From: Verrucomicrobiota bacterium
Lineage (GTDB): Bacteria; Verrucomicrobiota; Verrucomicrobiia; Limisphaerales; SIBE01
NCBI GenBank assembly: GCA_016871535.1
Contig: VHCZ01000025.1
Span: forward strand, 1-40,642
Reading direction: 5' to 3'
Length of the DNA stretch: 40,642 nucleotides
The translations under genes and the position numbers were made by a program. Each line of letters starts with the position of its first letter. The first letter of the stretch is position 1. Of the stretch, positions 8,755 through 17,105 are shown piece by piece. A model generated the notes under the pieces. That model searched no databases and was not told the origin of the DNA. It worked only from the letters and a program-made list of their open reading frames with translations.

Positions 8755-8815
8755 TCCCCCTCACCTCGGCCCTCTCCCTTAGAGAGAGGGGTGGCGCATG
8801 GCGCGCAGCCGCACA
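8755..8815. repeat. Dyad repeat, family B (LTPALSPGE type), in the 8610-8870 spacer
   Basis: The core CCTCACCTCGGCCCTCTCCC followed by AGAGAGAGGG forms an imperfect hairpin (CCTCTC/GAGAGG). Translated copies of this repeat give the LTPALSPGE string well known from Verrucomicrobia annotations. The rest of the 261-base spacer between the two GspG-like genes shows no gene. Confidence 0.6.
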
Positions 8816-8870
8816 TCTCCATTCTGATTTCTGATCCGCCGGCCCGAAATAATTGATTTTTGAACTTATT

Positions 8871-9674
8871 ATGAAAAACTTCTTTACTCGTTCCCGGAAA
8901 TTCATTGTGGGATTCACCTTGATCGAGTTGCTCGTGGTCATCTCGATCATCGGCATTCTGGCGTCGATGCTTCTGCCCGTCGTGAGCAAGGCGAAACTTA
9001 AAGCGCAGGTCATCAAGGCCAGAACCGAGATCAGCAGCATCGTTGGCGCAATCAAAGCCTATCAGTCCACCTATCATGTTTTCCCGGCTTCCAGGGACAC
9101 ACGCGCCGCCCTATCTGAGGCCGGAGAAAACAGTCCCGACTTTACTTATGGCACCAGGTACGGCGGTGGTTGGTGGGCGAACAAGAAAGGCCAGCAATCG
9201 CAAATCGGAACGCTGGGAGTCAACGCACGGGCACAGGCCAATAACTCGGAGATTATCGCCATTTTGAAGGACCTGACCGTGTTTCGAAACGGCCAGCCCA
9301 CGGTCAACATCAATCACTCGCTCAACACCCAGAAGACATCTTTTCTCGACGCTAAGGAAGTGGACGGTCTGCAGACTCCCGGGATTGGCCCCGACGGAGT
9401 GTATCGCGACCCGTGGGGCAACCCCTACATCATCTCAATCGACCTGAACTACGATGGGCAATGCCGGGACGGGCTTTACCGCTACGACAAGGTTTCGGCT
9501 GATGCGAAAGGCATCGGCCACAATGGTCTGTTCAGGGGCAATCCCAAACAGGCGAACTCCTTCGAAGCCCGCACGGAGGTCATGGTCTGGTCCATGGGGC
9601 CTGATGGTTGGGCCAATCCGGCCGTGCCGGCGGCTTTGCCCCCCAACAAGGACAATATCCTGAGCTGGCAGTAA
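8871..9674 (+). CDS. GspG/PulG-like pseudopilin 2
   Basis: A 267-residue pseudopilin. The leader MKNFFTRSRKFIVG is basic and ends in Gly before FTLIELLVVISIIGILAS, with Glu at +5. Downstream are AKLKAQVIKARTEISSIVGA and YQSTYHVFPASRD, matching the start of the GspG globular domain. Near the C-terminus GPDGVYRDPWGNPYIISIDL is the G-x-x-DPWG-x-P-Y signature of major pseudopilins, and DLNYDGQCRDG resembles the calcium-binding end. ATG 8871 is preferred to an in-frame TTG at 8853 because it gives a normal 14-residue leader. It lies 11 bases before the next start, so the pilin genes are probably co-transcribed. Confidence 0.88.
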   Translation: MKNFFTRSRKFIVGFTLIELLVVISIIGILASMLLPVVSKAKLKAQVIKARTEISSIVGAIKAYQSTYHVFPASRDTRAALSEAGENSPDFTYGTRYGGGWWANKKGQQSQIGTLGVNARAQANNSEIIAILKDLTVFRNGQPTVNINHSLNTQKTSFLDAKEVDGLQTPGIGPDGVYRDPWGNPYIISIDLNYDGQCRDGLYRYDKVSADAKGIGHNGLFRGNPKQANSFEARTEVMVWSMGPDGWANPAVPAALPPNKDNILSWQ

Positions 9675-9685
9675 ATGACGGCGGC

Positions 9686-10867
9686 ATGAATGAACAACGG
9701 ACAGAATTGAAAGCTTGCGCCACAGGTTCGGATCTTCGGTTCTGCGGAATTCCCTCTCCCTTGAGGGAGAGGGACAGGGACAGGCTGAGGGTGAAGCCGT
9801 TGGGAAAATCCACGTTCTTGGAAAGCTGCCACGGCCTCCAAGCCGTGCGCACGACTCATGAACTGGTAAGGACGCGTTCCACCGCGTCCCTGAAATTGTC
9901 GTTTCGATCGCTGAGCAAAGTCAGGGACGGAGTGGAATCCGTCCCTACCAGGTTCATGGGAAGTATCGGTGGTTCTCCCTTACCCCAACCCTCTCCCGCT
10001 AGGAGAGGGAGAACGGCCGAAAACAGCGGGGAACTTCAAGAATCCCGCGAACGGAGCGCGGGCAGCCTGCCCGCAAGTCTCGCGAACGTTTCGCCAAGAC
10101 GCCGTGCGGACAAGCTGTCCACGCTCCTTCCAAAATCTTGCCGCGCCTTCACGCTGGTCGAATTGCTCGTGGTCATGGTAATCATCGGCATTCTGACGTC
10201 GATCACGCTGCCGGCGTTGAAGGGCATTGGCCAAGCCAACCTCAACGCGGCCGCCAACCGCCAGATTCTGGACGATCTCGCGTTCGCCCGCCTTCGTGCC
10301 ATCAACGACCGCACGACGGTTTACATGGTGTTCGTCCCGCCGTATGTCGCTCAGAAGCTGGACCAGGCCCGGGGCGACTTTCAGGAACTGCGGTACGTGA
10401 CCAATCTGCTCGGTGGACCGTACCGAGGCTACGCGCTGCTGGCCGCGCGCACGGTGGGCGACCAGCCGGGCCGAGGCCGGCGCCGGTATCTTTCCGATTG
10501 GAAGACGCTTCCTGAAGGAGCCCTGTTCGCTCCGTACAAATTCGACTCCAGGCTTTCTAGGCATCCCAACGATTATCTGCGGAGCTTCGCGACCAATGCG
10601 TTTCCGTTTCCGGATGCCAACAGCTCGCCGTTCATGCTGCCGTACATCGCTTTCAATCCGTACGGCCAGCTTACCTCGCAACAGGACGAGTTGATTCCGC
10701 TGGCCAAAGGCCACATCACATTTCCGCGCGACGACGCTGGAAATTTCATCCATTCCACGCCGGACGTGCAGTTGATCCCGCCCGGACAAGGCACAAATAC
10801 CTTTCAATACGTCCGGGTCAATTGGCTCACGGGCCGCGCCAAAATCGAACCTGTCATCCCGCAATAG
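9686..10867 (+). CDS. GspH/FimT-like pseudopilin (Verru_Chthon D-like) with a repeat-encoded leader
   Basis: A 393-residue frame whose pilin part begins at F155: SCRAFTLVELLVVMVIIGIL, with Ala at -1 and Glu at +5. It continues as a GspH-like protein (ANRQILDDLAFARLRAINDR). ATG 9686 is 11 bases after the previous stop and opens with a polar, basic peptide (MNEQRTELKACATG), as a leader should. The following roughly 130 residues are encoded by dyad repeats at 9750-9799, 9857-9958 and 9973-10015. ATG 9956, the end of one repeat, would give a 64-residue leader; ATG 9608 would overlap the previous gene. No ATG, GTG or TTG lies in frame close to the pilin motif. The assignment to cassette protein D is from memory of the family order. 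Confidence 0.75.
   Translation: MNEQRTELKACATGSDLRFCGIPSPLRERDRDRLRVKPLGKSTFLESCHGLQAVRTTHELVRTRSTASLKLSFRSLSKVRDGVESVPTRFMGSIGGSPLPQPSPARRGRTAENSGELQESRERSAGSLPASLANVSPRRRADKLSTLLPKSCRAFTLVELLVVMVIIGILTSITLPALKGIGQANLNAAANRQILDDLAFARLRAINDRTTVYMVFVPPYVAQKLDQARGDFQELRYVTNLLGGPYRGYALLAARTVGDQPGRGRRRYLSDWKTLPEGALFAPYKFDSRLSRHPNDYLRSFATNAFPFPDANSSPFMLPYIAFNPYGQLTSQQDELIPLAKGHITFPRDDAGNFIHSTPDVQLIPPGQGTNTFQYVRVNWLTGRAKIEPVIPQ
9750..9799. repeat. Dyad repeat, family B, inside the pseudopilin leader
   Basis: CCCTCTCCCTTGAGGGAGAGGG (9752-9773) is an almost perfect hairpin, followed by CAGGCTGAGGGTGAAG. It is read in frame as part of the long leader of the pseudopilin that starts at 9686. Confidence 0.7.
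9857..9958. repeat. Dyad repeat, family C, ending in an in-frame ATG
   Basis: A 102-base imperfect inverted repeat with ends CATGAACTGGTA (9857-) and TACCAGGTTCATG (-9958). It contains GGACGCGTTCCACCGCGTCC and GGACGGAGTGGAATCCGTCC, two internal hairpins. Its last three bases, 9956-9958, are an ATG in frame with the pseudopilin, and GGGA follows as in the family D copy at 7922. Confidence 0.75.
9973..10015. repeat. Dyad repeat, family B, third copy
   Basis: TTCTCCCTTACCCCAACCCT followed by CTCCCGCTAGGAGAGGGAGAA forms a hairpin (CCCTCTCC/GGAGAGGG, with TTCTCCC/GGGAGAA at the ends). It is translated as LPQPSPARRGR within the leader of the GspH-like gene. Confidence 0.65.
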
Positions 10868-10873
10868 AACATC

Positions 10874-11818
10874 ATGAAAACGCAGTTTGAGAAGCGATCA
10901 GGCCGGCACCCAGCCGGCGCGTTGCGGTGCGGTGTCGTAGCGCAGAGTTGCACTCTGCCGTATCGCCGATTTGCAATCGGCGTCGCTCCCGCAAGTTCCG
11001 AGGCGATCAAGCCTGTCAGGCGTTCGCAGAATGCAATTCTGCGATACGGCAGATTTCAAATCTACGCTACGTCGCGTTGCGCGGCCTTCACCATGGTCGA
11101 GATCGCGCTGAGTTTGGCGATCATTGCGTTCGCACTTGTCGCCATCATTGGCGTGCTGCCCGCCGGCGTGAAGGTGCAACAGGAGAACCGCGAAGAGACG
11201 ATCATCAACCAGGATGGCCTGTTTCTGCTGGAAGCCATCCGAACAGGATCGAAAGGCGTCGATGACCTGACCAACTACGTCGAGTCCGTGACCGTGCGTT
11301 ACGGCCGGCTCAATTCCATCACGTTCACCAACACCCTGGCCGCCAACGTGCCCAATCGCCTGACCAACGGCCTGCAAATTATCGGTCTCCTGAGCACGCC
11401 GAAGTTCGAGCGGATGCCGGACGGTTCGACCCGCTCCAACGCCGTCGAGGCGCACGTGCGGGCGATCACGGGCGTGGCCGGGGAGAAAAGCCGGCTGAAC
11501 GATCAAGTGGCGTTTCGCTACCGAGTGCGATCCGAAGTCGTGCCGTTCATGAATCGTCCGCCCGGCTGGGTTTCCGGGCGGTCGAACGAATTCGCCATCG
11601 CGACCAACCTGCTGAACAACCTCTACGATGTGCGTCTGACCCTGCGCTGGCCCTTGTATCAGAAGGGCCAGAATTGGGAGACGGGCCGGAGCCGAAAATC
11701 CTTCCGCACGCTGGTGAGCGGCGAATTGAGGCCTTTCACGCCGCCCCGTTCTCGTTACTCGTTTTACTGGTTTGAACCCAACGCGTTTGCCACGAACGCG
11801 CTCGTGGCCGGATTCTAA
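10874..11818 (+). CDS. GspI/PilV-like minor pseudopilin (Verru_Chthon B-like) with a repeat inside its leader
   Basis: A 314-residue minor pseudopilin. The pilin segment begins at F72: CAAFTMVEIALSLAIIAFAL, with Ala at -1 and Glu at +5. It is followed by VLPAGVKVQQENREETIINQ, the pattern I recall for Verru_Chthon cassette protein B. ATG 10874 lies six bases after the previous stop and opens with MKTQFEKRSGR, a typical short basic leader. A 136-base dyad repeat (10936-11071) then separates it from the pilin motif while keeping the frame. The only closer in-frame alternative start is TTG at about 10920. The stop TAA overlaps the next ATG by one base (TAATG), so translation is coupled. Confidence 0.8.
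   Translation: MKTQFEKRSGRHPAGALRCGVVAQSCTLPYRRFAIGVAPASSEAIKPVRRSQNAILRYGRFQIYATSRCAAFTMVEIALSLAIIAFALVAIIGVLPAGVKVQQENREETIINQDGLFLLEAIRTGSKGVDDLTNYVESVTVRYGRLNSITFTNTLAANVPNRLTNGLQIIGLLSTPKFERMPDGSTRSNAVEAHVRAITGVAGEKSRLNDQVAFRYRVRSEVVPFMNRPPGWVSGRSNEFAIATNLLNNLYDVRLTLRWPLYQKGQNWETGRSRKSFRTLVSGELRPFTPPRSRYSFYWFEPNAFATNALVAGF
10936..11071. repeat. 136-base dyad repeat, family A, copy 1 (inside a pseudopilin gene)
   Basis: The ends are CGTAGCG and CGCTACG. Inside, CTGCCGTATCGC pairs with GCGATACGGCAG, and two small hairpins flank the centre (CAGAGTTGCACTCTG and GCAGAATGCAATTCTGC). The first 46 bases are identical to those of copy 2 at 17106, and both copies are exactly 136 bases long in the same orientation. 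Confidence 0.85.
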
Positions 11819-12741
11819 TGAAAACTCCATTTCAAAATCGCGTGTGGACAAAAAGGACGGCCTTCACCGTCATGGAGCTGCTCGTCGCCGTGTCGATCAT
11901 GTCGTTGATCGTCTATGCGCTCTATCACATGTTCAATCAGACGCAGAAGGCCCTGCGCGGAAGCATCACCCAGGTCGATGTCCTCGAAGCCGGGCGCGCC
12001 GCGCTGGACATGATCGGCCGCGAATTGGAACAGATCACCGCGACCGGGATTGCCGGCGCGACCAATCTTTACGCCGGGTCCATCCCGGCCATCGCGCCGG
12101 TGGTGCAATCGGACCTGGACGAACAGCAGCCACTGCGCACCAATGTGCTGCAGGAGCTTTTCTTCGTGAGCCGCCGCACGAACACGTGGGTGGGCACGGG
12201 CTACCGGATCCTCGGCGCGCAGAACGGCGTGGGGTCGCTTTACCGGTTCACAGTTTCGACCAACTATCGCTTCATCTCCTCGAACAATCTCAGCGGCGCC
12301 TATTTTACGGCCGACCCGACCAACCGCGCGACCGGGGCACTTTCCACGAATTTCCACCGCGTGGCGGACGGCGTGATTCATATGCGATTGCTCGCCTACG
12401 ATCCGCAAGGCCGGCGGATCGGCGTGGAAACGACCAACTTTTTCCATCCGCAATATCGCGTGTTGCGCCAGACATTGCGGCAGGCCTCCCTTCCCGTTGG
12501 CACGGCCAACAATGTGATTCTGCGGGAGGACGTGGCGCGGCAAACGAGACTGATTTTCCTGAGCAACGCGCTCCCGGCGTATCTGGAACTGGAGTTCGGC
12601 GTGGTCGAACCTGACACTCTGGTTCAATACGACTCGATGAGACTGGCGTCGGCGAGCGTCGCGCAGGACTTCCTCAAAAAGCGCGCGAACAAGGTCCACT
12701 TGTTCCGCCAACGAATCCCCATCCGAACCGCATGGCAATGA
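11818..12741 (+). CDS. GspJ/PilW-like minor pseudopilin (Verru_Chthon C-like)
   Basis: A 307-residue minor pseudopilin with a normal short leader: MKTPFQNRVWTKRTA is cut before F16 in FTVMELLVAVSIMSLIVYAL, with Glu at +5 (E20). The segment HMFNQTQKALRGSITQVDVL and DMIGRELEQITATG resemble GspJ-type proteins. The start ATG shares one base with the previous stop, and the end overlaps the next gene by 10 bases. It is the one member of the D-B-C-A series whose leader holds no repeat, so it is the internal control for the others. In type II systems GspI, GspJ and GspK form the pseudopilus tip. Confidence 0.85.
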   Translation: MKTPFQNRVWTKRTAFTVMELLVAVSIMSLIVYALYHMFNQTQKALRGSITQVDVLEAGRAALDMIGRELEQITATGIAGATNLYAGSIPAIAPVVQSDLDEQQPLRTNVLQELFFVSRRTNTWVGTGYRILGAQNGVGSLYRFTVSTNYRFISSNNLSGAYFTADPTNRATGALSTNFHRVADGVIHMRLLAYDPQGRRIGVETTNFFHPQYRVLRQTLRQASLPVGTANNVILREDVARQTRLIFLSNALPAYLELEFGVVEPDTLVQYDSMRLASASVAQDFLKKRANKVHLFRQRIPIRTAWQ

Positions 12742-15700
12742 ACTCTCCAATTCCCAATCTCCGTTTTGTCCGCACCGACCGGCGGCACACGCCCTTCCCC
12801 CTCACCCCGGCCCTCTCCCCTGGGGAGAAGGAGGATCGCGCGCAGCGAGGGAACAATGCCGGCGGCCTTCCCATCTACGGCACGCGGACTCCGGTATTCC
12901 CTGCCAACGAACCTGATTTAACCACGGATTACACAGATAACACGGATAAGAGTGCTTCGTTATCCGCGAAATCCGCGAAATCCGTGGTCCAAGAATCTGT
13001 TCAGGGGGGGCATGCGCGAAGTGTTGCTTGGGAGAATTCTCCCCACGAACCCACCGCTCCACCCCTCCCAGGAGGTGGGATCAGGGGTTGCAGAGAGAGA
13101 TCAGGGACGCGGTGGAACGCGTCCCTACCGGGTTCAACAGCACAGAGTGGCGTGGCCCTGGTCATCACGTTGATCATGCTTTCCCTGGTGACGCTTATGG
13201 CGGTGGTGTTTCTCGCCGTCAGCCGCCGCGAAAAAATCTCCGTCACCGTCACCAACGATCAAACGGACTCGCGATTGATGGCGGAAGCGGGCACGGCGCG
13301 CGCGGTGTCCGAAATCATCGCCCGGATTCTCGCGACGACCAACCCGTTCAACTACGATTTGATCGTCTCGACGAATTTCATCAACCCGAACGGATTCCGG
13401 CCCGGTGCCGCGGCCCTGGACAACGTCAGTTACACCTACGCCAACGGACGGCCTCTTGCGAATCTCGACGACCAACTGCGGAATCTGGCCAACCTCCAGT
13501 TCGATCCCCGCCCGCCGGTGTTTGTCCCGACCAACCGGCTCGGATCGAACGAATTCAGGTTCTATCTGGATCTCAATCGCAATGGCCGGTTCGAGACCAA
13601 TGGCTTTCTCCCCATGCTCGGCAACCGGCCCGGCGAGTTGGTATCCACCAACGGGTTCACGACCGATCCCGCGAGCGCGGTGTGGTCGCATTTCGTCGGC
13701 GATCCGGAGTGGATCGGGGTGCTGGAGCGCCCGGAGAGGCCGCACTCGGATTCAAATTTCTTCATCGGACGCTACTGCTACCTCGTGCTGCCGGCGGGAA
13801 AGACGCTGGACCTGAATTTCATTCACAACAGCGTCAAGTCATTGAACAACCCGACGCTGCTGGCTGACGGCTACAGCCGCAACACGGGCCTCGGTTCCTG
13901 GGAACTCAATCTCGCGGGCTTCCTCCGCGATCTCAACACGAACTCCTGGCGAGATTACGTTTATCGCCCCGCCGCTCTGGTTGCAAATACCGGCACGGCT
14001 TTTGACGACGCCCGGACGCTGCTGCGCCACCGCTATCGCGACGAGCGGCCCAATCTGCCCACGACTTACCAGCTTCCGAATGTTCCCACGACGCTGGGCG
14101 CGTTTGCGACGCTCGCATTCCGAACCGATGGCCTCGACAACTACGGAGACGGTCCGCTGCTTTTGAGCACGTCGCTGAAGAATCTGGACGTAGGGCCCCT
14201 GGCCGACCAGCCAGCCAAGCCCTGGCCAGGCAGCCCAAACCCGCAACTCTACTATGACGTGCAGGAGCTATTTAATCTCGATCCCGCGAATCCGGATCCC
14301 GCCTCGCGCACTTTCTCGGCGTTCTTCACGAATCGTTTCGTTTCGCCGATGACGAACGCGTTTTCCTCCTACGACCGTTACACGTTCTACCGTTATCTGG
14401 CGCAGATGGGGACCGATTCGACACCGGCCGTGTCCAACCGGCTTTATGGCGCGGATTTCCGGATGCACTACACGAACAAGCTTCATATCAATTATCGAAA
14501 CGATCTTCCGGACGGACTTTCCAGTTTTATTCCGTGGGATCCGGTGGTTCCGGGAAATCCGTCAATGGCCGCGACCAATGCGGCCGCTTTCTTCAGCCAG
14601 GCTGCGGACCGCTTGCTGCGCGCGAATCTCCGCCGGGGCGACACCACCAATGCCCTTGTCCTTACCCCATCCGGGCAGCTTTTGGAGGCGGTCAGCCCAA
14701 TGTCCGTAAGCACATCCGAAGCACTGCCGGGCCCGCACACGCATTTCCTGATGGGCAACACGCCGGTCCGGACGAATTTCGGCCTGAACAATATTCAACT
14801 ACTTTACTCCGGGGCGGCCAACGGCGTGCCGTTCTACATGACGAACAACGAGTACAACGCCACGACGCATCGGTTGCTCCAGGTCGCGGCCAATCTGTAT
14901 GACAGCACCACGACGCGCACTCTAGGCACGACGAACGATTATCCGTCCGTGTTCCGGCCGTACTTCGTCAAGACCTCCACCAACGTCATCATTCATGGTT
15001 ACGTCGAGGAAAGGGGAATGAACCTCCTGCTCAACAACTGGATGACCGCGCAGGAAGTAGCCCTGGCGCCGAACATCCCCACGAACACGCCGCTCTTCGG
15101 GATCAATATTTTTGGAGTTCCGGCCGTCATTGGCGCCAAGAAGGGCTATCCCAACTTCAACGAACTCTCCATGGAGACGGCGGTGCAGGTCAGCCGCAAA
15201 CTGGAAATCCGCAAGCTCTCTGCGAACACATTCCAAACGAATCAAATGTACGTGGTGGGCATTTCCAACATCTTCGGCGTCGAAGCCTGGAATTCCTACA
15301 CACAAAACTTCCAACGAGCGTTTCCGTTCGAGTTGCGCGTGACGAACCGATACTGGACGCGGCTGTTCCACGTCGTGGACAACACGGTCCGCACGCTGCG
15401 GACGACCAGCGGCCTGGTCTCCAGCACGATCACCAATAATATCTGGACCAACCGGCTCAGCCCGAGTTCGTTTCTGTTGCCGATTCACACCAATGTCCAT
15501 TTCCTGACCAATTCTGCGTACCTTTCGCGGCGGTTCCCGTTCCTGCTGGATCCGCGCTCGACGAACAGCTTCGAGAACACATTCGATCCGCCGCAACTGT
15601 TCCTCCTGATCAGCAACCGGCTTCAGTACGCCATGATCGACAAAAGCGTCGTCCCGCCCCGGATCGTCGATTTTGTGAACCTGGACAACCTGGTGACTTC

Positions 15701-17039
15701 GGTGGACATCTCCGGGCTGCTGGTCGCGGACACCGCGCGGACAGGCGGCCGCTTCTTCAGCGGCTCGCAAATGAGCGACGGCGACTTGTGGAACACGAAC
15801 CGTGTCGCCGCCAGCGCGCGCAGCCCGACCATCGGCGTGGTGAATCAAATCAACGTCGCTCTCGGCGATCCGAATGTCGCGCCGGACGTGTGGCGCAGCC
15901 ATGTCGAGAATCCGGTCACCGGCGGCGACAAACAGAAGGCCATCGAGAAATTCCGGGAGTTCTTTTCCCCGCTTTCGACGAATCTGGTCATGCAGGTTCC
16001 GTTCACGCCGACGCGGAAGATTTACCAGCGCACGACGTGGCAGGCGAACGATCCGCTGGTGCATTACACGCCGGAAGATTTGACCGACCCGGTGCTCACC
16101 AGTTCCCGGAACGCGCTGTTCATCCGCCCGCCGAACAATCCGCTTCCCGTTTCCAACCTCGGCCTGATGAACGAACGGTACCGGCCCTGGGGCGGCAACC
16201 CAAACCGGACTGCCGACGCCAGCAGTTATCGGATGTCGATCAAAGATCCGCTCGTGCGCAGCTCGGATGATTGGGATTTTCCGACCAACAGATTCCCGAA
16301 CATCGGCTGGCTGGGCCGCGTGCATCGCGGAACGCCCTGGCAGACGATCTATTTGAAAGCAGGCGCGGAGGAACCGAACCTGTGGGTCCAGTGGGCCGGG
16401 AGCTACGGCACGCATCCGACCAACGACTGGAAGCTGCTCGATTTGTTCACGGTCGCTCCGAACCCCGGCGCCGCGCGCGGCCTGTTGTCCGTGAATCAGA
16501 CTAATCTGGCCGCGTGGTCCGCAGTGTTGAGCGGCGTGGCGGTGCTTTCCAACTCTCTGGCAAATCCGGGGCCGATCACGGGAATGAAGTTCGACGATTT
16601 GTTCATCCAGCCCAACTCGCCTCACCTCTCAAGAATCGTCGATGGCATCAACCGCGCCAAAGCCCAGCAGCCCACCGGCACGTTCCAGTCGTTGGGCGAC
16701 GTGCTGGCGGCGCCTGAATTGACCGTGGCGTCCCCGTTCCTCAATTTGAGTTCGCCCGCCCAGCTTGAACGCGGGCTGACCGACGTGGCGGTTGAGCGCA
16801 TCCCGCAGCAGATTCTTTCGCTTCTGAAAACCGACGATCCGCGCATCGTAATTTATGCCTTCGGACAATCCTTGAAGCCCGCCGAGCGTTCCCTGGTCAC
16901 GGCCGGCAGTTTTTACAACATCTGCACGAATTATCAGATCACCGGCGAATACGCGACCAAGACCGTCATCCGCATTGAAGACGCGCCGAGGAAGCCGCGC
17001 GCCGTGGTCGAGAGCTTTACGATTTTGCCGCCGGAATGA
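12732..17039 (+). CDS. Giant GspK-like protein (Verru_Chthon A-like), 1435 aa
   Basis: After about 139 N-terminal residues comes one hydrophobic helix, SGVALVITLIMLSLVTLMAV, then FLAVSRREKISVTVTNDQTD and a MAEAGTARAVSEIIARI helix. This is the GspK/PilX arrangement, where the pilin helix lacks the usual Phe-Glu motif. The remaining roughly 1200 residues are Asn-, Thr- and Pro-rich, with many TN pairs and no domain I recognise; GspK itself is only about 330 residues. ATG 12732 overlaps the previous gene; ATG 12738 would give a classical ATGA overlap. The N-terminal extension is encoded by repeats at 12792-12832, 12921-12988 and 13102-13136. By family order it would be the A protein of the cassette. 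Confidence 0.75.
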   Translation: MAMNSPIPNLRFVRTDRRHTPFPLTPALSPGEKEDRAQRGNNAGGLPIYGTRTPVFPANEPDLTTDYTDNTDKSASLSAKSAKSVVQESVQGGHARSVAWENSPHEPTAPPLPGGGIRGCRERSGTRWNASLPGSTAQSGVALVITLIMLSLVTLMAVVFLAVSRREKISVTVTNDQTDSRLMAEAGTARAVSEIIARILATTNPFNYDLIVSTNFINPNGFRPGAAALDNVSYTYANGRPLANLDDQLRNLANLQFDPRPPVFVPTNRLGSNEFRFYLDLNRNGRFETNGFLPMLGNRPGELVSTNGFTTDPASAVWSHFVGDPEWIGVLERPERPHSDSNFFIGRYCYLVLPAGKTLDLNFIHNSVKSLNNPTLLADGYSRNTGLGSWELNLAGFLRDLNTNSWRDYVYRPAALVANTGTAFDDARTLLRHRYRDERPNLPTTYQLPNVPTTLGAFATLAFRTDGLDNYGDGPLLLSTSLKNLDVGPLADQPAKPWPGSPNPQLYYDVQELFNLDPANPDPASRTFSAFFTNRFVSPMTNAFSSYDRYTFYRYLAQMGTDSTPAVSNRLYGADFRMHYTNKLHINYRNDLPDGLSSFIPWDPVVPGNPSMAATNAAAFFSQAADRLLRANLRRGDTTNALVLTPSGQLLEAVSPMSVSTSEALPGPHTHFLMGNTPVRTNFGLNNIQLLYSGAANGVPFYMTNNEYNATTHRLLQVAANLYDSTTTRTLGTTNDYPSVFRPYFVKTSTNVIIHGYVEERGMNLLLNNWMTAQEVALAPNIPTNTPLFGINIFGVPAVIGAKKGYPNFNELSMETAVQVSRKLEIRKLSANTFQTNQMYVVGISNIFGVEAWNSYTQNFQRAFPFELRVTNRYWTRLFHVVDNTVRTLRTTSGLVSSTITNNIWTNRLSPSSFLLPIHTNVHFLTNSAYLSRRFPFLLDPRSTNSFENTFDPPQLFLLISNRLQYAMIDKSVVPPRIVDFVNLDNLVTSVDISGLLVADTARTGGRFFSGSQMSDGDLWNTNRVAASARSPTIGVVNQINVALGDPNVAPDVWRSHVENPVTGGDKQKAIEKFREFFSPLSTNLVMQVPFTPTRKIYQRTTWQANDPLVHYTPEDLTDPVLTSSRNALFIRPPNNPLPVSNLGLMNERYRPWGGNPNRTADASSYRMSIKDPLVRSSDDWDFPTNRFPNIGWLGRVHRGTPWQTIYLKAGAEEPNLWVQWAGSYGTHPTNDWKLLDLFTVAPNPGAARGLLSVNQTNLAAWSAVLSGVAVLSNSLANPGPITGMKFDDLFIQPNSPHLSRIVDGINRAKAQQPTGTFQSLGDVLAAPELTVASPFLNLSSPAQLERGLTDVAVERIPQQILSLLKTDDPRIVIYAFGQSLKPAERSLVTAGSFYNICTNYQITGEYATKTVIRIEDAPRKPRAVVESFTILPPE
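12792..12832. repeat. Dyad repeat, family B, copy 4 (translated as PLTPALSPGE)
   Basis: CCCCTCACCCCGGCCCTCTC followed by CCCTGGGGAGAAGGAGG forms a hairpin around CCCCTGGGG. It is read in frame as FPLTPALSPGEKE in the N-terminal extension of the GspK-like protein. Confidence 0.75.
12921..12988. repeat. Dyad repeat, family E (translated as TTDYTDNTD)
   Basis: ACCACGGATT (12921-12930) and AATCCGTGGT (12979-12988) are perfect 10-bp inverted ends. The inside holds ACACGGATAA and TTATCCGCG arms. This type is seen often in Verrucomicrobia and, in this window, has a relative at 38121-38193. Confidence 0.75.
13102..13136. repeat. Dyad repeat, family C, half copy
   Basis: CAGGGACGCGGTGGAACGCG followed by TCCCTACCGGGTTCA is one arm of the family C element at 9857-9958 (GGGACGC/GCGTCCC hairpin). 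It ends 12 bases before the hydrophobic helix of the GspK-like protein. Confidence 0.65.
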
Positions 17040-17105
17040 GGGACAAGAGGGACGAATGAGAGAACGGGATCAGGGGATGAATCATGTGTTCAGCGTGCCG
17101 TTCGC

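Noticed and set aside
9608-9685. Earlier ATG (9608) for the GspH-like gene
   Set aside because: It lies inside the preceding pseudopilin gene by 67 bases; ATG 9686 lies just after that gene's stop.
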